Positions 34,014-43,097 are shown, numbered from the stretch's first letter. The stretch: 49,593 bases of DNA from CAZTZL01 sp964617625 (GCA_964617625.1 CAZTZL010000015.1:1-49593), one strand, 5' to 3'. The notes: generated by a model from the letters alone, not told the origin. Numbers and translations are program-made.

Positions 34014-34610
34014 TTACTTTTTCGGTTTTTTATCCTTTTTAACTTTTTTCTCTTTTGCTTTTTTTTCTGTATTGTCCGTTTTTATTTCTTCTTTCACATC
34101 GCTTTTCTTCGATCCCGCCTTTTTCTTTTTATCGGACTTTGATTTTTTCACATCGGCAGGTTTGGTTTTTTCTTCTGTTACTTTCTCTCCCTTTGCCGCT
34201 TTCTTTTTGATCTCGTCTTTTTCCTGCTTCTCTTTCTTTTTCTTGGAGGCCATATCAAAACCCACCAATTCCAGAATCGCCATATGCGCCCCATCCCCGG
34301 ATCTTTGCCCAAGTTTGACGACCCTTGTATAACCACCGGGCCTGTCGATATACTTTGGAGCAATTTCATCGAACAATATTTGTACAATTTTCCTTTGACG
34401 CAATTTTTTCAAAGCGGTCCGTCTGGCATGGACTGTTTCTTTTTTTGCAAGAGTAATCAACCTTTCAGAAAAGCGTCGTGTTGCTTTTGCTTTTGCTTCA
34501 GTTGTTTGTATATGTTTGCGCTCAAAAAGCGCTCCGGAAAGATTCGCAAGTGTGGCTTTCCGGTGCGCAGCCGTACGATTTAATTTTTCTATGGACTTAC
34601 GATGCCTCAT
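34014..34610 (-). CDS. rplQ: 50S ribosomal protein L17 with lysine-rich C-terminal tail
   Basis: Large-subunit protein near the polypeptide exit tunnel. The conserved L17 body covers residues 1-120, from MRHRKSIEKLNRTAAHRKA to GDGAHMAILELVG. About 75 further residues are almost all K, E, D, T and S, with runs such as KKKKEKQEKDEIKKKAAKG. L17 is usually 120-130 aa, so this 198-aa protein is clearly extended. The tail is low-complexity, probably disordered, and may contact rRNA. It is the last gene of the alpha operon. Confidence 0.95.
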   Translation of the reverse strand: MRHRKSIEKLNRTAAHRKATLANLSGALFERKHIQTTEAKAKATRRFSERLITLAKKETVHARRTALKKLRQRKIVQILFDEIAPKYIDRPGGYTRVVKLGQRSGDGAHMAILELVGFDMASKKKKEKQEKDEIKKKAAKGEKVTEEKTKPADVKKSKSDKKKKAGSKKSDVKEEIKTDNTEKKAKEKKVKKDKKPKK

Positions 34611-34641
34611 CTATTTACCTTTCATCACTTCCTGTTCAAAA

Positions 34642-35628
34642 TTATGCCGCATCACCTTTAATATACTTATCCACATCCATTCCAAAACTAAGATTTTTTT
34701 CCTCAAGAATTTTCGAAAGCTCCTGAAGAGATTTTCTGCCGAAATTTCTAAATTTCAACATTTCCGGTTCATCTCTGCGAACCAAATCACCTATCGTTTG
34801 AATATTGGCCGCTTTCAGACAATTGTGAGAACGTACAGACAGTTCAAGTTCTTCAACACTCATTTTAAGCAACTTTCGAATCTTCATCGCATCTTCATCG
34901 ATTTCAGCAACCTCATCACTTTCCGGCTCCACATCAAAGGAAATAAAGAGCTGAATATGATCTTTGAGAATTTTGCCGGCGAAAGTCAAGGCATCATCAG
35001 GTGTTACGCTGCCGTCTGTCCATACTTCAAGAATCAGTCGCTCATAATCGGTTCGATGGCCAACTCGAGTATTTTCAACCCGATAATTGACTTTCCGTAT
35101 CGGATTAAAAATCGCATCCAGTGGAATCACTCCAATAGGCTGATCGGCCAATTTGTTTTCTTCGGCAGGAATATATCCCCTTCCGCGTGCAATCTTCAAT
35201 TCAAGTTTAAAATTCGCATCTTCATTCAATTTCGCAATGTAATGATCCGGATTTAAAATTTCAAAATCTGTGGTGTTTTTTTGGATATCCCCTGCCCGGA
35301 ATTCGCCTGGACCTTTCAAATCAAGAAGAATCCGGTCCGGTTTTTTACTTACCAATTTAATTCGCACCTGTTTAAGATTTAATATAATCTCGGATACATC
35401 TTCAACAACACCCGGGATCGTGGTAAATTCATGATAGATTTCATCAACACGCATTTGTGTGATAGCAGCTCCCTGAAGAGAAGAAAGTAACACCCTGCGG
35501 AAGGCATTTCCGATAGTCACTCCGAATCCTCGTTCAAGAGGCTGTACAACAAATTTACCGTATGTATTTGAGTACGTGGCTTCATCTTTATTCACGCGCT
35601 CCGGCATTTGTAATATTGTTCGGTTCAT
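34642..35628 (-). CDS. rpoA: RNA polymerase alpha subunit
   Basis: Core RNA polymerase subunit of 328 aa that scaffolds beta and beta-prime. The N-terminal dimerisation domain includes PLERGFGVTIGNAFRRVLLSSL (near residues 28-49). The C-terminal domain (about 250-328) has the helix-hairpin-helix LSVRSHNCLKAANIQTIGDLV that contacts promoter UP elements and activators. ATG at 35628 (GGGG about 8 nt upstream) is preferred over an in-frame TTG at 35640. Standard position between rpsD and rplQ. Confidence 0.97.
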   Translation of the reverse strand: MNRTILQMPERVNKDEATYSNTYGKFVVQPLERGFGVTIGNAFRRVLLSSLQGAAITQMRVDEIYHEFTTIPGVVEDVSEIILNLKQVRIKLVSKKPDRILLDLKGPGEFRAGDIQKNTTDFEILNPDHYIAKLNEDANFKLELKIARGRGYIPAEENKLADQPIGVIPLDAIFNPIRKVNYRVENTRVGHRTDYERLILEVWTDGSVTPDDALTFAGKILKDHIQLFISFDVEPESDEVAEIDEDAMKIRKLLKMSVEELELSVRSHNCLKAANIQTIGDLVRRDEPEMLKFRNFGRKSLQELSKILEEKNLSFGMDVDKYIKGDAA

Positions 35629-35656
35629 TCGAAACCCCAAATTTGAAACAACTTTT

Positions 35657-36286
35657 TTATTTTGAGTAAAATTCCACGACTAAATTGGCATTAAATAAAA
35701 CCGGAATCTCATCTCGATTGGGAACATTCAAGTAGATCCCTTTTAAATTTGCTTTATCCAGATTTAGCCATGAAAGCTGTTTACCCTCTTTTATTCTTCG
35801 CATTGAATCGTGGATCGCTTCCATCTTACGGCTTTTTTCTCGTACCTGTACTTCATCACCGGCTTTCAATTGATACGATGGGATATCCACCAGCTTGCCG
35901 TTTACATTAAAGTGTCTATGTCTGATAAGTTGTCTGGCCATATTTCTGGAAGGAGCCAATCCCATACGATAAACCACATTATCAAAACGGCTTTCAAGCA
36001 TTTTTAAAAGATTATCGCTCGTAATTCCTTTTTTCCGATTTGCTTTTTCGAAAGTTCCCCGAAATTGCGCCTCAAGTAATCCGTAATATCTTTTAATTTT
36101 TTGCTTTTCCCTGAGCTGTATCCCGTAATCCGAGATTTTCACCCGTCGCAGTTTACCATGTTGTCCGGGGAAATATCCCCTCTTTTCAAAAGAGCATTTT
36201 GCTGTCTGACATCTTTCTCCTTTTAGAAAGAGTTTCTCAGCTTCTCTTCGACAGATTTTACAAACAGCATCTCGATACCTAGCCAT
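35657..36286 (-). CDS. rpsD: 30S ribosomal protein S4 (zinc-binding form)
   Basis: Primary 16S rRNA-binding assembly protein of 209 aa, and in many bacteria the translational repressor of the alpha operon. Four cysteines, C9, C12, C26 and C31, form an N-terminal zinc site, so this is the C-plus type. The S4 RNA-binding domain is near residues 97-160 (ESRFDNVVYRMGLAPSRNMARQL). It ends VVEFYSK as expected. Confidence 0.97.
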   Translation of the reverse strand: MARYRDAVCKICRREAEKLFLKGERCQTAKCSFEKRGYFPGQHGKLRRVKISDYGIQLREKQKIKRYYGLLEAQFRGTFEKANRKKGITSDNLLKMLESRFDNVVYRMGLAPSRNMARQLIRHRHFNVNGKLVDIPSYQLKAGDEVQVREKSRKMEAIHDSMRRIKEGKQLSWLNLDKANLKGIYLNVPNRDEIPVLFNANLVVEFYSK

Positions 36287-36311
36287 TAATCATCCTCATT
36301 CTGTTTTAAAT

Positions 36312-36701
36312 TTATACCCGCCTTCTTTTCGGAGGCCGACAGCCGTTGTGCGGGATGGGAGTACAATCTTTGATCGCAGACACTTCCAATCCGGTTGCCT
36401 GAAGCGATCGGATGGCAGCTTCCCGACCCGATCCAGGTCCTTTTACCGAGATGTTGACTCTTCGGAGACCAAGATCGAGCGCCTCTTTTGCTGCAGATTG
36501 TGCAGCCAATTGTGCCGCAAAAGGAGTGTTTTTTCTTGCGCCTTTAAACCCCACACGGCCAGCTGAAGCCCACGAAATCACATTTCCATAATTATCAGTT
36601 AACGTAATAATCGTATTATTAAACGTAGCCTTAATATGTGCATGACCTTCAGCTTCTACTTTTTCTCTTTTTTTCTTACGCCCTTTTTTGGGAGATGCCA
36701 A
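36312..36701 (-). CDS. rpsK: 30S ribosomal protein S11
   Basis: Platform protein of 129 aa near the E-site mRNA path. The conserved segments HIKATFNNTIITLTDNYGNV, GFKGARKNTPFAAQLAAQ and the C-terminal IPHNGCRPPKRRRV identify it unambiguously. A KKGRKKKREK leader makes the N-terminus very basic. It lies between rpsM and rpsD, as in E. coli. Confidence 0.97.
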   Translation of the reverse strand: MASPKKGRKKKREKVEAEGHAHIKATFNNTIITLTDNYGNVISWASAGRVGFKGARKNTPFAAQLAAQSAAKEALDLGLRRVNISVKGPGSGREAAIRSLQATGLEVSAIKDCTPIPHNGCRPPKRRRV

Positions 36702-36746
36702 AATAAACCTCCTATAAAAATAAAAACTACTTCAGAGAAAAACAAT

Positions 36747-37118
36747 CTAGTGTTTTCTCTTGCCTGCTACTGTTCTTTTTCTTCCTTTACGTGTTCGGGC
36801 ATTGGTTCGCGTTCTTTGACCGCGACAAGTCAATCCCCTGCGGTGCCTCAATCCGCGATAACAACCGATATCCATCAATCGTTTGATATTCATCGTTACT
36901 TCGGTACGAAGTGAACCTTCCACTTTGTAATTGGCATCAATGACCGAACGGATCTTTGAAACATCCTCGTCCGATAATTTCTTTACACGCGTATCCGGAT
37001 TAACACCGGCTTGTTCAAGTATCTTCTTGGAAGAAGTAAATCCGATCCCAAAAATGTAGGTTAGAGCTGCCTCAATCCTTTTATCTTTGGGTAAATCAAT
37101 ACCCGCAATTCGAGCCAC
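36747..37118 (-). CDS. rpsM: 30S ribosomal protein S13
   Basis: Head protein of 123 aa that contacts the 50S subunit and P-site tRNA. It starts MARIAGIDLPKDKRIEAALTYIFGIG and ends with the basic tRNA-contact tail RTRTNARTRKGRKRTVAGKRKH. Full-length for the family. It follows rpmJ by 27 bp and begins the alpha operon proper. Confidence 0.97.
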   Translation of the reverse strand: MARIAGIDLPKDKRIEAALTYIFGIGFTSSKKILEQAGVNPDTRVKKLSDEDVSKIRSVIDANYKVEGSLRTEVTMNIKRLMDIGCYRGLRHRRGLTCRGQRTRTNARTRKGRKRTVAGKRKH

Positions 37119-37145
37119 TTCAACTCCTCTCTATTAATACAATGA

Positions 37146-37259
37146 CTATCCTTGCCGTTGTTTATGACGAGGATTACTGCAAATCACATGAAGAACGCCT
37201 CGTCGACGAACGATTTTACATTTGTCACATATTTTTTTTATTGAAGCTCTTACTTTCAT
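37146..37259 (-). CDS. rpmJ: 50S ribosomal protein L36 (zinc-binding form)
   Basis: A 37-aa gene read directly from the minus strand: MKVRASIKKICDKCKIVRRR, then GVLHVICSNPRHKQRQG and a TAG stop. C11, C14, C27 and H32 form the canonical L36 zinc ribbon, so this is the C-plus form. It sits between infA and rpsM, the standard place. Too short for most length cut-offs. Confidence 0.95.
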   Translation of the reverse strand: MKVRASIKKICDKCKIVRRRGVLHVICSNPRHKQRQG

Positions 37260-37273
37260 AATTATGACCTTAT

Positions 37274-37492
37274 CTATTTATAACGATATACAATTCTTCC
37301 TCGCGTTAGATCGTAAGGAGACAACTCCACAGTAACTTTATCCCCAGGTAAAATTTTAATAAAGTGCATTCTCATTTTCCCGGAGACATGGGCCAGCACT
37401 TTATGCCCATTCTCCAATTCAACGCGAAACGTTGCATTGGGAAGCGTTTCTAAAATTGTTCCGTCGACTTTAATTGGTTGTTCTTTAGCCAT
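37274..37492 (-). CDS. infA: Translation initiation factor IF-1
   Basis: OB-fold initiation factor of 72 aa that binds the 30S A site. It begins MAKEQPIKVDGTILETLPNA and ends LTRGRIVYRYK, as in most bacteria. The ATG at 37492 is chosen over one two codons upstream because MAKE is the family N-terminus. Its start overlaps the 3' end of map by 8 bp, suggesting translational coupling. Confidence 0.96.
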   Translation of the reverse strand: MAKEQPIKVDGTILETLPNATFRVELENGHKVLAHVSGKMRMHFIKILPGDKVTVELSPYDLTRGRIVYRYK

Positions 37493-38261
37493 CCTCACTC
37501 CCCCAATAATCTTCTATTCCAAATGTCAATATTTCCGGTTCTCTATCGGTGATTAAAACAGTATGCTCAAAATGTGCCGACGGCTTTCGATCTATAGTGA
37601 CCACTGTCCATCCGTCATTTAATATTTTCACATCCGAGGAACCCATATTAACCATCGGTTCTATGGCAAACACCATTCCCGATTTCAATTTAGGTCCCTG
37701 ATGAGGCGGACCATAATTCGGTATTTGTGGCTCTTCATGCAACTGTGTCCCAACCCCATGGCCCACAAGAGCCGTAACCACCGAAAACCCCTTTGATTCG
37801 ACAAAAGACTGTATCGCATGAGATATATCTGATAATCGATTCCCTGTCCGGCATTGTCGGATCCCTCGATGTAACGCCGTCCTTGTTGCGTTAACCAATG
37901 CTTTTTTTCCGGGAGAAATATCATCTATCGCATATGTTTTTGCGGCGTCCGAGTAGTACCCATCCATTTTTACACCGATGTCGATACTCACAATTTCTCC
38001 AGATTTTAACTCTCTTTGACCCGGTATTCCGTGGACAACCTCCTCATCAATAGACGTACAAATTGATGCTGGATACTGACGATACCCTTTAAATGCCGGT
38101 TCTGCTCCCAAAGAACGAATTACTTTTTCAACTACTTGATCCAGGAAATCGGTTTTAACACCGATATCCAAATTTTCTTCTATTGCCTTGAATGCCTTTT
38201 CAAGAACTTTGGCACTTTTACGAATCTTCTCAATTTCATCTTTATTTCTAATAGCAATCAT
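37485..38261 (-). CDS. map: Methionine aminopeptidase, type I
   Basis: Removes the N-terminal methionine from nascent proteins (258 aa, cytosolic, two metal ions). Metal ligands lie in VSIDIGVKMDGYYSDAAKTYAI (two Asp), LVGHGVGTQLHEEP (His) and VFAIEPM (Glu), with a final Glu in AHFEHTVLIT. Substrate histidine is in EEVVHGIPG. No type II insert or N-terminal SH3/zinc extension. It overlaps adk by 4 bp and infA by 8 bp. Confidence 0.97.
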   Translation of the reverse strand: MIAIRNKDEIEKIRKSAKVLEKAFKAIEENLDIGVKTDFLDQVVEKVIRSLGAEPAFKGYRQYPASICTSIDEEVVHGIPGQRELKSGEIVSIDIGVKMDGYYSDAAKTYAIDDISPGKKALVNATRTALHRGIRQCRTGNRLSDISHAIQSFVESKGFSVVTALVGHGVGTQLHEEPQIPNYGPPHQGPKLKSGMVFAIEPMVNMGSSDVKILNDGWTVVTIDRKPSAHFEHTVLITDREPEILTFGIEDYWGSEDG

Positions 38262-38932
38262 TCAACTTCCGAGGAAAGACCAAGAACATCAAGAATTCTG
38301 TCATATACTTCATCGATAGAGCCCAAACCGTTTACCGACAACAAAAGTTTTCTGCCTTCATAATACTTAATCAGCATATGGGTCTGTTTTTCGTAAACGT
38401 CCAAACGTTTTAATATGGTTTCCGGTTCATCATCTTTTCTACGTATAATCTTTGAATTACATTGCGGACAAGGATAACCTGGTTTGGCTCCCGAACCGGG
38501 TTTAACGACATACCCGCACTTCTCACAAACCAGCCGTTGCGACAGGCGCTGAACGATTTTTTCCTTGTTTCCGTCAATCGAGACAACCCCATCGAGAGTC
38601 CACTGAAAACGTGCCATCAACCCATCTAACTTTTCGGCTTGAACAACGGTTCTCGGGAAACCGTCCAAAATGAAACCATTATGACAGTTGGTTTCTTTAA
38701 AACGTTCTCCTACCAGATCGAGAATAACCTCATCCGGAACAAGTTCGCCTTTATCCATGAATATTTTTGCCTTCTGCCCTAAGGAAGTCCCTTCGCGAAC
38801 GGAATCCCTCAAAATATCACCAGTAGATATATGTGCCCAGCTAAATATTTCGTGAAGTTTTTTTGCTTGAGTTCCTTTTCCTACACCGGGTGGTCCCAAC
38901 AATACGATACGTCTAATATCCAAATTCTTCAT
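38258..38932 (-). CDS. adk: Adenylate kinase (zinc LID form)
   Basis: Interconverts ATP plus AMP with two ADP (224 aa). The P-loop is GPPGVGKGT at residues 13-21. AMP-binding landmarks are HISTGDILRD and LDGFPRT. The LID domain holds four cysteines (C136, C139, C155, C158), so it binds a structural zinc. ATG at 38932 is preferred over an in-frame TTG at 38938. Placed between secY and map as in most bacteria, overlapping map by 4 bp. Confidence 0.96.
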   Translation of the reverse strand: MKNLDIRRIVLLGPPGVGKGTQAKKLHEIFSWAHISTGDILRDSVREGTSLGQKAKIFMDKGELVPDEVILDLVGERFKETNCHNGFILDGFPRTVVQAEKLDGLMARFQWTLDGVVSIDGNKEKIVQRLSQRLVCEKCGYVVKPGSGAKPGYPCPQCNSKIIRRKDDEPETILKRLDVYEKQTHMLIKYYEGRKLLLSVNGLGSIDEVYDRILDVLGLSSEVE

Positions 38933-38945
38933 CCCCAATCAAAGA

Positions 38946-40277
38946 TTAAAATGTACGACGTCCGCGTAATCGGCCTGTTTTCATGAAACCTTCATAATGC
39001 CGCATTAGAAGATGTGATTCGATCTGTTGAAGGGTATCCAGGGCCACACCAACCATGATCAATAAACTGGTTCCACCAAAAAAACCTGAAAGCGATTGCG
39101 ACACATTAAAATATCTTGAAACAAAAAACGGCAAAATAGCAACAAGTGCAAAGAAAATAGCCGCTGGCAGCATAATCCGTGAAAGAACGTGATCGATATA
39201 TTCAGCCGTCTTCTTCCCGGGGCGTACGCCAGGAATAAATCCTCCATATTTCTGCATATTATCAGCGACATCCACAGGATTAAAAGCAATGGCTGCATAA
39301 AAATAGGTAAAAAACAAAATTAATATTCCATAAAAAAACCAGTATACAGGAGATTGCATTTCAAAATAACTTAAAATATTCTGAACAATCTCACTGTTCG
39401 GGAAAAATTGCCCGATTGTTTGCGGGAAAAACATTAGTGATTGGGCAAAAATAATAGCCATAACGCCAAACCCGGATACACGGATCGGAATGTAGGTCGA
39501 TTGCCCCCCGTACACTTTTCGTCCGATGACTCGTTTCGCATATTGAACTGGAATTTTTCGTGTTCCTTCGGTAATCAATACAACCGCCGCTATAATCAAC
39601 AATAGCAGACCAAAGATAAACAGTTCAACCACAAGTGCCCGGTTTCCGCCAATCAGCTGTTGAATTTCGTCTAGAATAGCTACGGGGAAACGATCTACAA
39701 TACCAATAAAAATAATGAGAGAAATTCCATTTCCGATGCCCCTCTCTGTGATCTGCTCACCCATCCACATAATCAGAACAGTACCTGCGCATAAAGTCAC
39801 CATAACCAGTAGACGAAATCCAATTCCGGGATGAGGAACAGCCGGGATTCCAGATTGTGTCGCAGGAAGATTCTCCAAAAAAACACTCGCTCCAAGTGCC
39901 TGCATCGAAGCAATGAATACAGTCCCGTAACGCGTTAACTGGTTTATTTTTTTCCTTCCTTCTTCCCCTTCTTTCTGCAACCGCTGAAAATAGGGAATCA
40001 CAGAACCCATGAGCTGTATGATAATCGAAGCGGAAATATAAGGCATAATTCCTAGCCCGAAAACGGCTGCTCGTCTCAACGCTCCGCCTGCGAATATATC
40101 ATACAATCCGAACAATGTATTTTGCCGCTGAGCAAACCATTCCCCCAGAGCCGCAGCATTAATACCCGGTGTGGGGATATGACATCCAATACGATATAGA
40201 ACAAGGATCCCAAGCGTAAAAAGAACACGGTTCTTCAAATCCGGAATCTTAAAAATATTTTTGAAACTCTGGATCAT
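38946..40277 (-). CDS. secY: Protein translocase subunit SecY
   Basis: Central channel of the Sec translocon (443 aa, ten membrane helices). Early landmarks are RVLFTLGILVLYRIGCHIPTPG and GIMPYISASIIIQL. The cytoplasmic loop GEEGRKKINQLTRYGT binds SecA and the ribosome, and the later segment GGFIPGVRPGKKTAEY is typical. The product exports the signal-peptide proteins seen elsewhere in the window. It overlaps rplO by 4 bp. Confidence 0.97.
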   Translation of the reverse strand: MIQSFKNIFKIPDLKNRVLFTLGILVLYRIGCHIPTPGINAAALGEWFAQRQNTLFGLYDIFAGGALRRAAVFGLGIMPYISASIIIQLMGSVIPYFQRLQKEGEEGRKKINQLTRYGTVFIASMQALGASVFLENLPATQSGIPAVPHPGIGFRLLVMVTLCAGTVLIMWMGEQITERGIGNGISLIIFIGIVDRFPVAILDEIQQLIGGNRALVVELFIFGLLLLIIAAVVLITEGTRKIPVQYAKRVIGRKVYGGQSTYIPIRVSGFGVMAIIFAQSLMFFPQTIGQFFPNSEIVQNILSYFEMQSPVYWFFYGILILFFTYFYAAIAFNPVDVADNMQKYGGFIPGVRPGKKTAEYIDHVLSRIMLPAAIFFALVAILPFFVSRYFNVSQSLSGFFGGTSLLIMVGVALDTLQQIESHLLMRHYEGFMKTGRLRGRRTF

Positions 40278-40711
40278 AATCGAATTACCTTTCCGCCAGC
40301 TGCTTCCAATTTCTCAACCGCCTTTTTGCTAAAAGCATGGGCTTGAACTTCGAGTGGTTTCTTTACTTCACCATTACCCAGGATTTTTACCGGAAGATGT
40401 TTGTAACGGATTACTTTTGCTTTTAACAGCTCATCAGGAGAAATTTGATTCTTTTTTATACTATCGAGTTCCCCCACATTGAGAACCTGATATTTCTTTG
40501 TAAAAATATTTGTAAATCCGCGTTTTGGCAAACGTCTTTGGAGCGGCATCTGACCGCCTTCAAACCACGACCGTCTTTTGGAACCGCTTCTGGCTTTCTG
40601 GCCCTTCGAACCGCGGCAGGATGTTTTCCCGTGTCCAGAACCGATACCTCTGCCAATTCTTTTCGATTTTTTCTTCGATCCTTTTTCGTATGTCAAATGA
40701 CCCAAATCCAT
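40274..40711 (-). CDS. rplO: 50S ribosomal protein L15
   Basis: Late-assembling large-subunit protein of 145 aa. The glycine- and basic-rich start, RIGRGIGSGHGKTSCRGSKG, and the body SWFEGGQMPLQRRLPKRGF are diagnostic. The C-terminal globular part ends VEKLEAAGGKVIRL. It is coupled to secY by a 4-bp overlap. Confidence 0.97.
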   Translation of the reverse strand: MDLGHLTYEKGSKKKSKRIGRGIGSGHGKTSCRGSKGQKARSGSKRRSWFEGGQMPLQRRLPKRGFTNIFTKKYQVLNVGELDSIKKNQISPDELLKAKVIRYKHLPVKILGNGEVKKPLEVQAHAFSKKAVEKLEAAGGKVIRL

Positions 40712-40739
40712 ATTGACCTCAATAGATGAACGACTTTAT

Positions 40740-40922
40740 TTATTTAACTTCTTCCACTTTCACCAGATGGGCAACTTTACGGACCATGCCGCGAATCTGA
40801 GGACTATTCTGATGAATAACAGTCTGATGAAGACGTCGTAAACCCAATGCCTTCATCGTTCTCTTCTGATCTTCTTTTCCCTTGATCGTACTTTTTATTT
40901 GTGTAATTTTAATCTTATCCAC
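40740..40922 (-). CDS. rpmD: 50S ribosomal protein L30
   Basis: Small large-subunit protein of 60 aa, with KIKITQIKSTIKG at the start and TMKALGLRRLHQTVIH as the conserved centre. A TTG at 40928 would also be in frame. The GTG at 40922 lies 7 nt after AGGG, while the TTG would be only 1 nt away, and 60 aa is the usual family length, so GTG is chosen. Confidence 0.93.
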   Translation of the reverse strand: MDKIKITQIKSTIKGKEDQKRTMKALGLRRLHQTVIHQNSPQIRGMVRKVAHLVKVEEVK

Positions 40923-40949
40923 AATCAAACCCTATTTTATTAATTATTG

Positions 40950-41450
40950 CTATTCAAAAAGTTCATTAAATTTTTTACCGCGTTCTTTCGCGATAAAGAC
41001 TCCGTCTCTCAGCTGTTGCAGACCATTCATTGTCGCCTTGACAACATTGTGCGGATTTGCAGAACCGAGAGATTTTGTCAAAATATTTTCAATCCCCGCC
41101 AATTCGACAACAGCTCTGACCGGTCCGCCAGCGATCACTCCTGTACCTGGAGAAGCTGGTTTCAGAAGCACTCTTCCTGCACCATACCTGCCGACGATAG
41201 TATGAGGAATGGTACCATGAAGAACGGGGATACGGGAAAGATTCTTTTTCGCATTTTCAGAACCTTTGGCAATCGCACTGGTAAGTTCCCGGGCTTTTCC
41301 CATGCCTGTTCCAACATTTCCATGACTGTCACCGACAACCACGATCGCATTGAAACTAAATCGTCTGCCTCCCTTTACAACCTTGGCAACCCGATTAATA
41401 GATATAACCCGTTCTTTTAACTCCAGCTCATTTGCATTTATTTTTTCCAA
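40950..41450 (-). CDS. rpsE: 30S ribosomal protein S5
   Basis: Protein of 166 aa that shapes decoding accuracy and the mRNA entry channel. The double-stranded RNA-binding half is ELKERVISINRVAKVVKGGRR. The second half has GVIAGGPVRAVVELAGI and SLGSANPHNVVKAT. Standard order between rplR and rpmD. Confidence 0.97.
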   Translation of the reverse strand: MEKINANELELKERVISINRVAKVVKGGRRFSFNAIVVVGDSHGNVGTGMGKARELTSAIAKGSENAKKNLSRIPVLHGTIPHTIVGRYGAGRVLLKPASPGTGVIAGGPVRAVVELAGIENILTKSLGSANPHNVVKATMNGLQQLRDGVFIAKERGKKFNELFE

Positions 41451-41467
41451 GCCCTGTATCCTCTCTT

Positions 41468-41842
41468 TTAAAATTTTAATCCTGCTTCCCGTGCACCTTC
41501 TGCGAGCGCTTTCACACGACCGTGATAAAGATATCCGTTTCGGTCAAACACGACTGTTTCTATCTTTCGTTTTTTCGCTTCTTCACCAACAGCTTTTCCC
41601 ACAATCTTGGCGGCTTCGATCTTTCCATTGACCTTTTTTATTTCACTGCTCAAGTTTTTGGATAAACTCGAAACCGAGATCAGTGTCTTCTGTTCCTGAT
41701 CATCAACCAGTTGCGCATAAATCGCCTTCAGGCTTCTAAAGACCGTCAAACGAGGCCGATCAGAAGTCCCGCGCACATGCTTCTTGATGTGACTTCTAAT
41801 TCTTGATCTTCTCTCTCTTCTCAGCAAAGCTTTTTTTATCAT
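41468..41842 (-). CDS. rplR: 50S ribosomal protein L18
   Basis: 5S rRNA-binding protein of the central protuberance (124 aa). The basic start leads to RGTSDRPRLTVFRSLKAIYAQ. The end is the signature FDRNGYLYHGRVKALAEGAREAGL. A 59-bp gap separates it from rplF, with no visible extra gene. Confidence 0.97.
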   Translation of the reverse strand: MIKKALLRRERRSRIRSHIKKHVRGTSDRPRLTVFRSLKAIYAQLVDDQEQKTLISVSSLSKNLSSEIKKVNGKIEAAKIVGKAVGEEAKKRKIETVVFDRNGYLYHGRVKALAEGAREAGLKF

Positions 41843-41901
41843 AATCCTTCATCCTTACTAGTCAATATTTCTATATCCATATCATCAGAATAATATGGAA
41901 A

Positions 41902-42438
41902 TTATACCATTGCTTTTCCTGCTTTTCGACGTACATGCTCGCCTTCGTATCGGACCCCTTTCCCTTTATATGGCTCCGGAGGACGAAACGATCGAATCTT
42001 GGCGGCAATCTGCCCTACAAGTTGTTTACTGACACCCTTTATTATAATTGTGTTTTGTGCAGGAACTTCGATACTGATCGTTTCAGGGGGTACAAAATAA
42101 ATCGGGTGTGAAAAACCCAGCTGTAAAACAAGTACCTTCCCTTTTAATTCAGCTCGAAAACCAATCCCTACAATTTCTAGTTTCTTCTCATATCCCTCTG
42201 TCAAACCTGTGATCATATTCTGAATCAGAGTTCTTGTTAATCCATGAATTGAACGATGGCCTGGACTGTTGTCGGGTCGTTCGACCCGAATCATTTTTTC
42301 TTCAATAATAATATCCATTTCCGGATGAACCTTTTCTTCAAGAATACCCTTTGCGCCTTTCACAACGATCTTGTTTTTCTCTCTTTCAATTGTGATGCCA
42401 TCCGGAATTTGAATGGGCATTTTTCCTACTCTTGACAC
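41902..42438 (-). CDS. rplF: 50S ribosomal protein L6
   Basis: Protein of 178 aa near the factor-binding site, made of two similar domains. It starts MSRVGKMPIQIPDGITIE and ends with the conserved RPPEPYKGKGVRYEGEHVRR, followed by KAGKAMV. Full length for the family. Confidence 0.97.
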   Translation of the reverse strand: MSRVGKMPIQIPDGITIEREKNKIVVKGAKGILEEKVHPEMDIIIEEKMIRVERPDNSPGHRSIHGLTRTLIQNMITGLTEGYEKKLEIVGIGFRAELKGKVLVLQLGFSHPIYFVPPETISIEVPAQNTIIIKGVSKQLVGQIAAKIRSFRPPEPYKGKGVRYEGEHVRRKAGKAMV

Positions 42439-42468
42439 CGATAACTCCTCTCTTGCAGTAACACGATA

Positions 42469-42867
42469 TTACCAGATATTACAGAGAATTTCTCCTCCGA
42501 CACGTTCGGATCGTGCTTTTACATTAGTCAAAATACCCTTCGGTGTAGAAAGTATGGCAACTCCCAAGCCATTCAACACCCTGGGTATTTCATCCACTCC
42601 CGTATATCTCCGAAATCCGGGTCGACTTACTCTTTCTATTCCGGTGATCGCACATTTCTTTTTGTTATCATATTTCAGATAGATTCTAATAATACCCTGT
42701 TTTTGATCATCAATAAAAGTAAAATTATTAATGTATCCCTCATCCTTAAGAATTTTTGTGATTTCTTTTAGAATTTTTGAATTAGGAATATCGACTTTGC
42801 TGTGTTTTGCACCTGCTGCATTTCGAATCCTTGTTAAGAAATCAGCAATTGGATCTGTAAGCGACAT
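42469..42867 (-). CDS. rpsH: 30S ribosomal protein S8
   Basis: Primary 16S rRNA-binding protein of 132 aa, a translational regulator of the spc operon in E. coli. It starts MSLTDPIADFLTRIRNA and ends with GVAILSTPKGILTNVKARSE plus VGGEILCNIW. The final residues GEILC-W are the canonical end. Confidence 0.97.
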   Translation of the reverse strand: MSLTDPIADFLTRIRNAAGAKHSKVDIPNSKILKEITKILKDEGYINNFTFIDDQKQGIIRIYLKYDNKKKCAITGIERVSRPGFRRYTGVDEIPRVLNGLGVAILSTPKGILTNVKARSERVGGEILCNIW

Positions 42868-42911
42868 AGTTTCCCTCTATTATAAAAACAATACGATTAA
42901 TCAATCAAGAA

Positions 42912-43097
42912 CTACCAGCTTGCTTTTTTTACGCCGGGGATTGACCCGGATAGGGCCAGCTCACGGAAACAAATTCGACAAAGACTGAATTTCCGAAGAT
43001 AGGCCCTCGGTCTTCCACAACGACTGCACCGGTTATATTCTCTGACACCAAATTTTTGTTTTCTCTTTGCCTTTGCAATCAATGCTTTTTTTGCCAC
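42912..43097 (-). CDS. rpsN: 30S ribosomal protein S14 (type Z, zinc-binding)
   Basis: Short form of S14, 61 aa, with cysteines C24, C27, C40 and C43 binding zinc. The core is REYNRCSRCGRPRAYLRKF, and it ends IPGVKKASW as nearly all S14 proteins do. The short zinc form replaces the longer 100-aa type seen in E. coli. Confidence 0.97.
   Translation of the reverse strand: MAKKALIAKAKRKQKFGVREYNRCSRCGRPRAYLRKFSLCRICFRELALSGSIPGVKKASW

Noticed and set aside
34516..35256. A 246-codon open frame on the plus strand
   Set aside because: Antisense to rpoA, which is unmistakable. No plausible start signal or domain.
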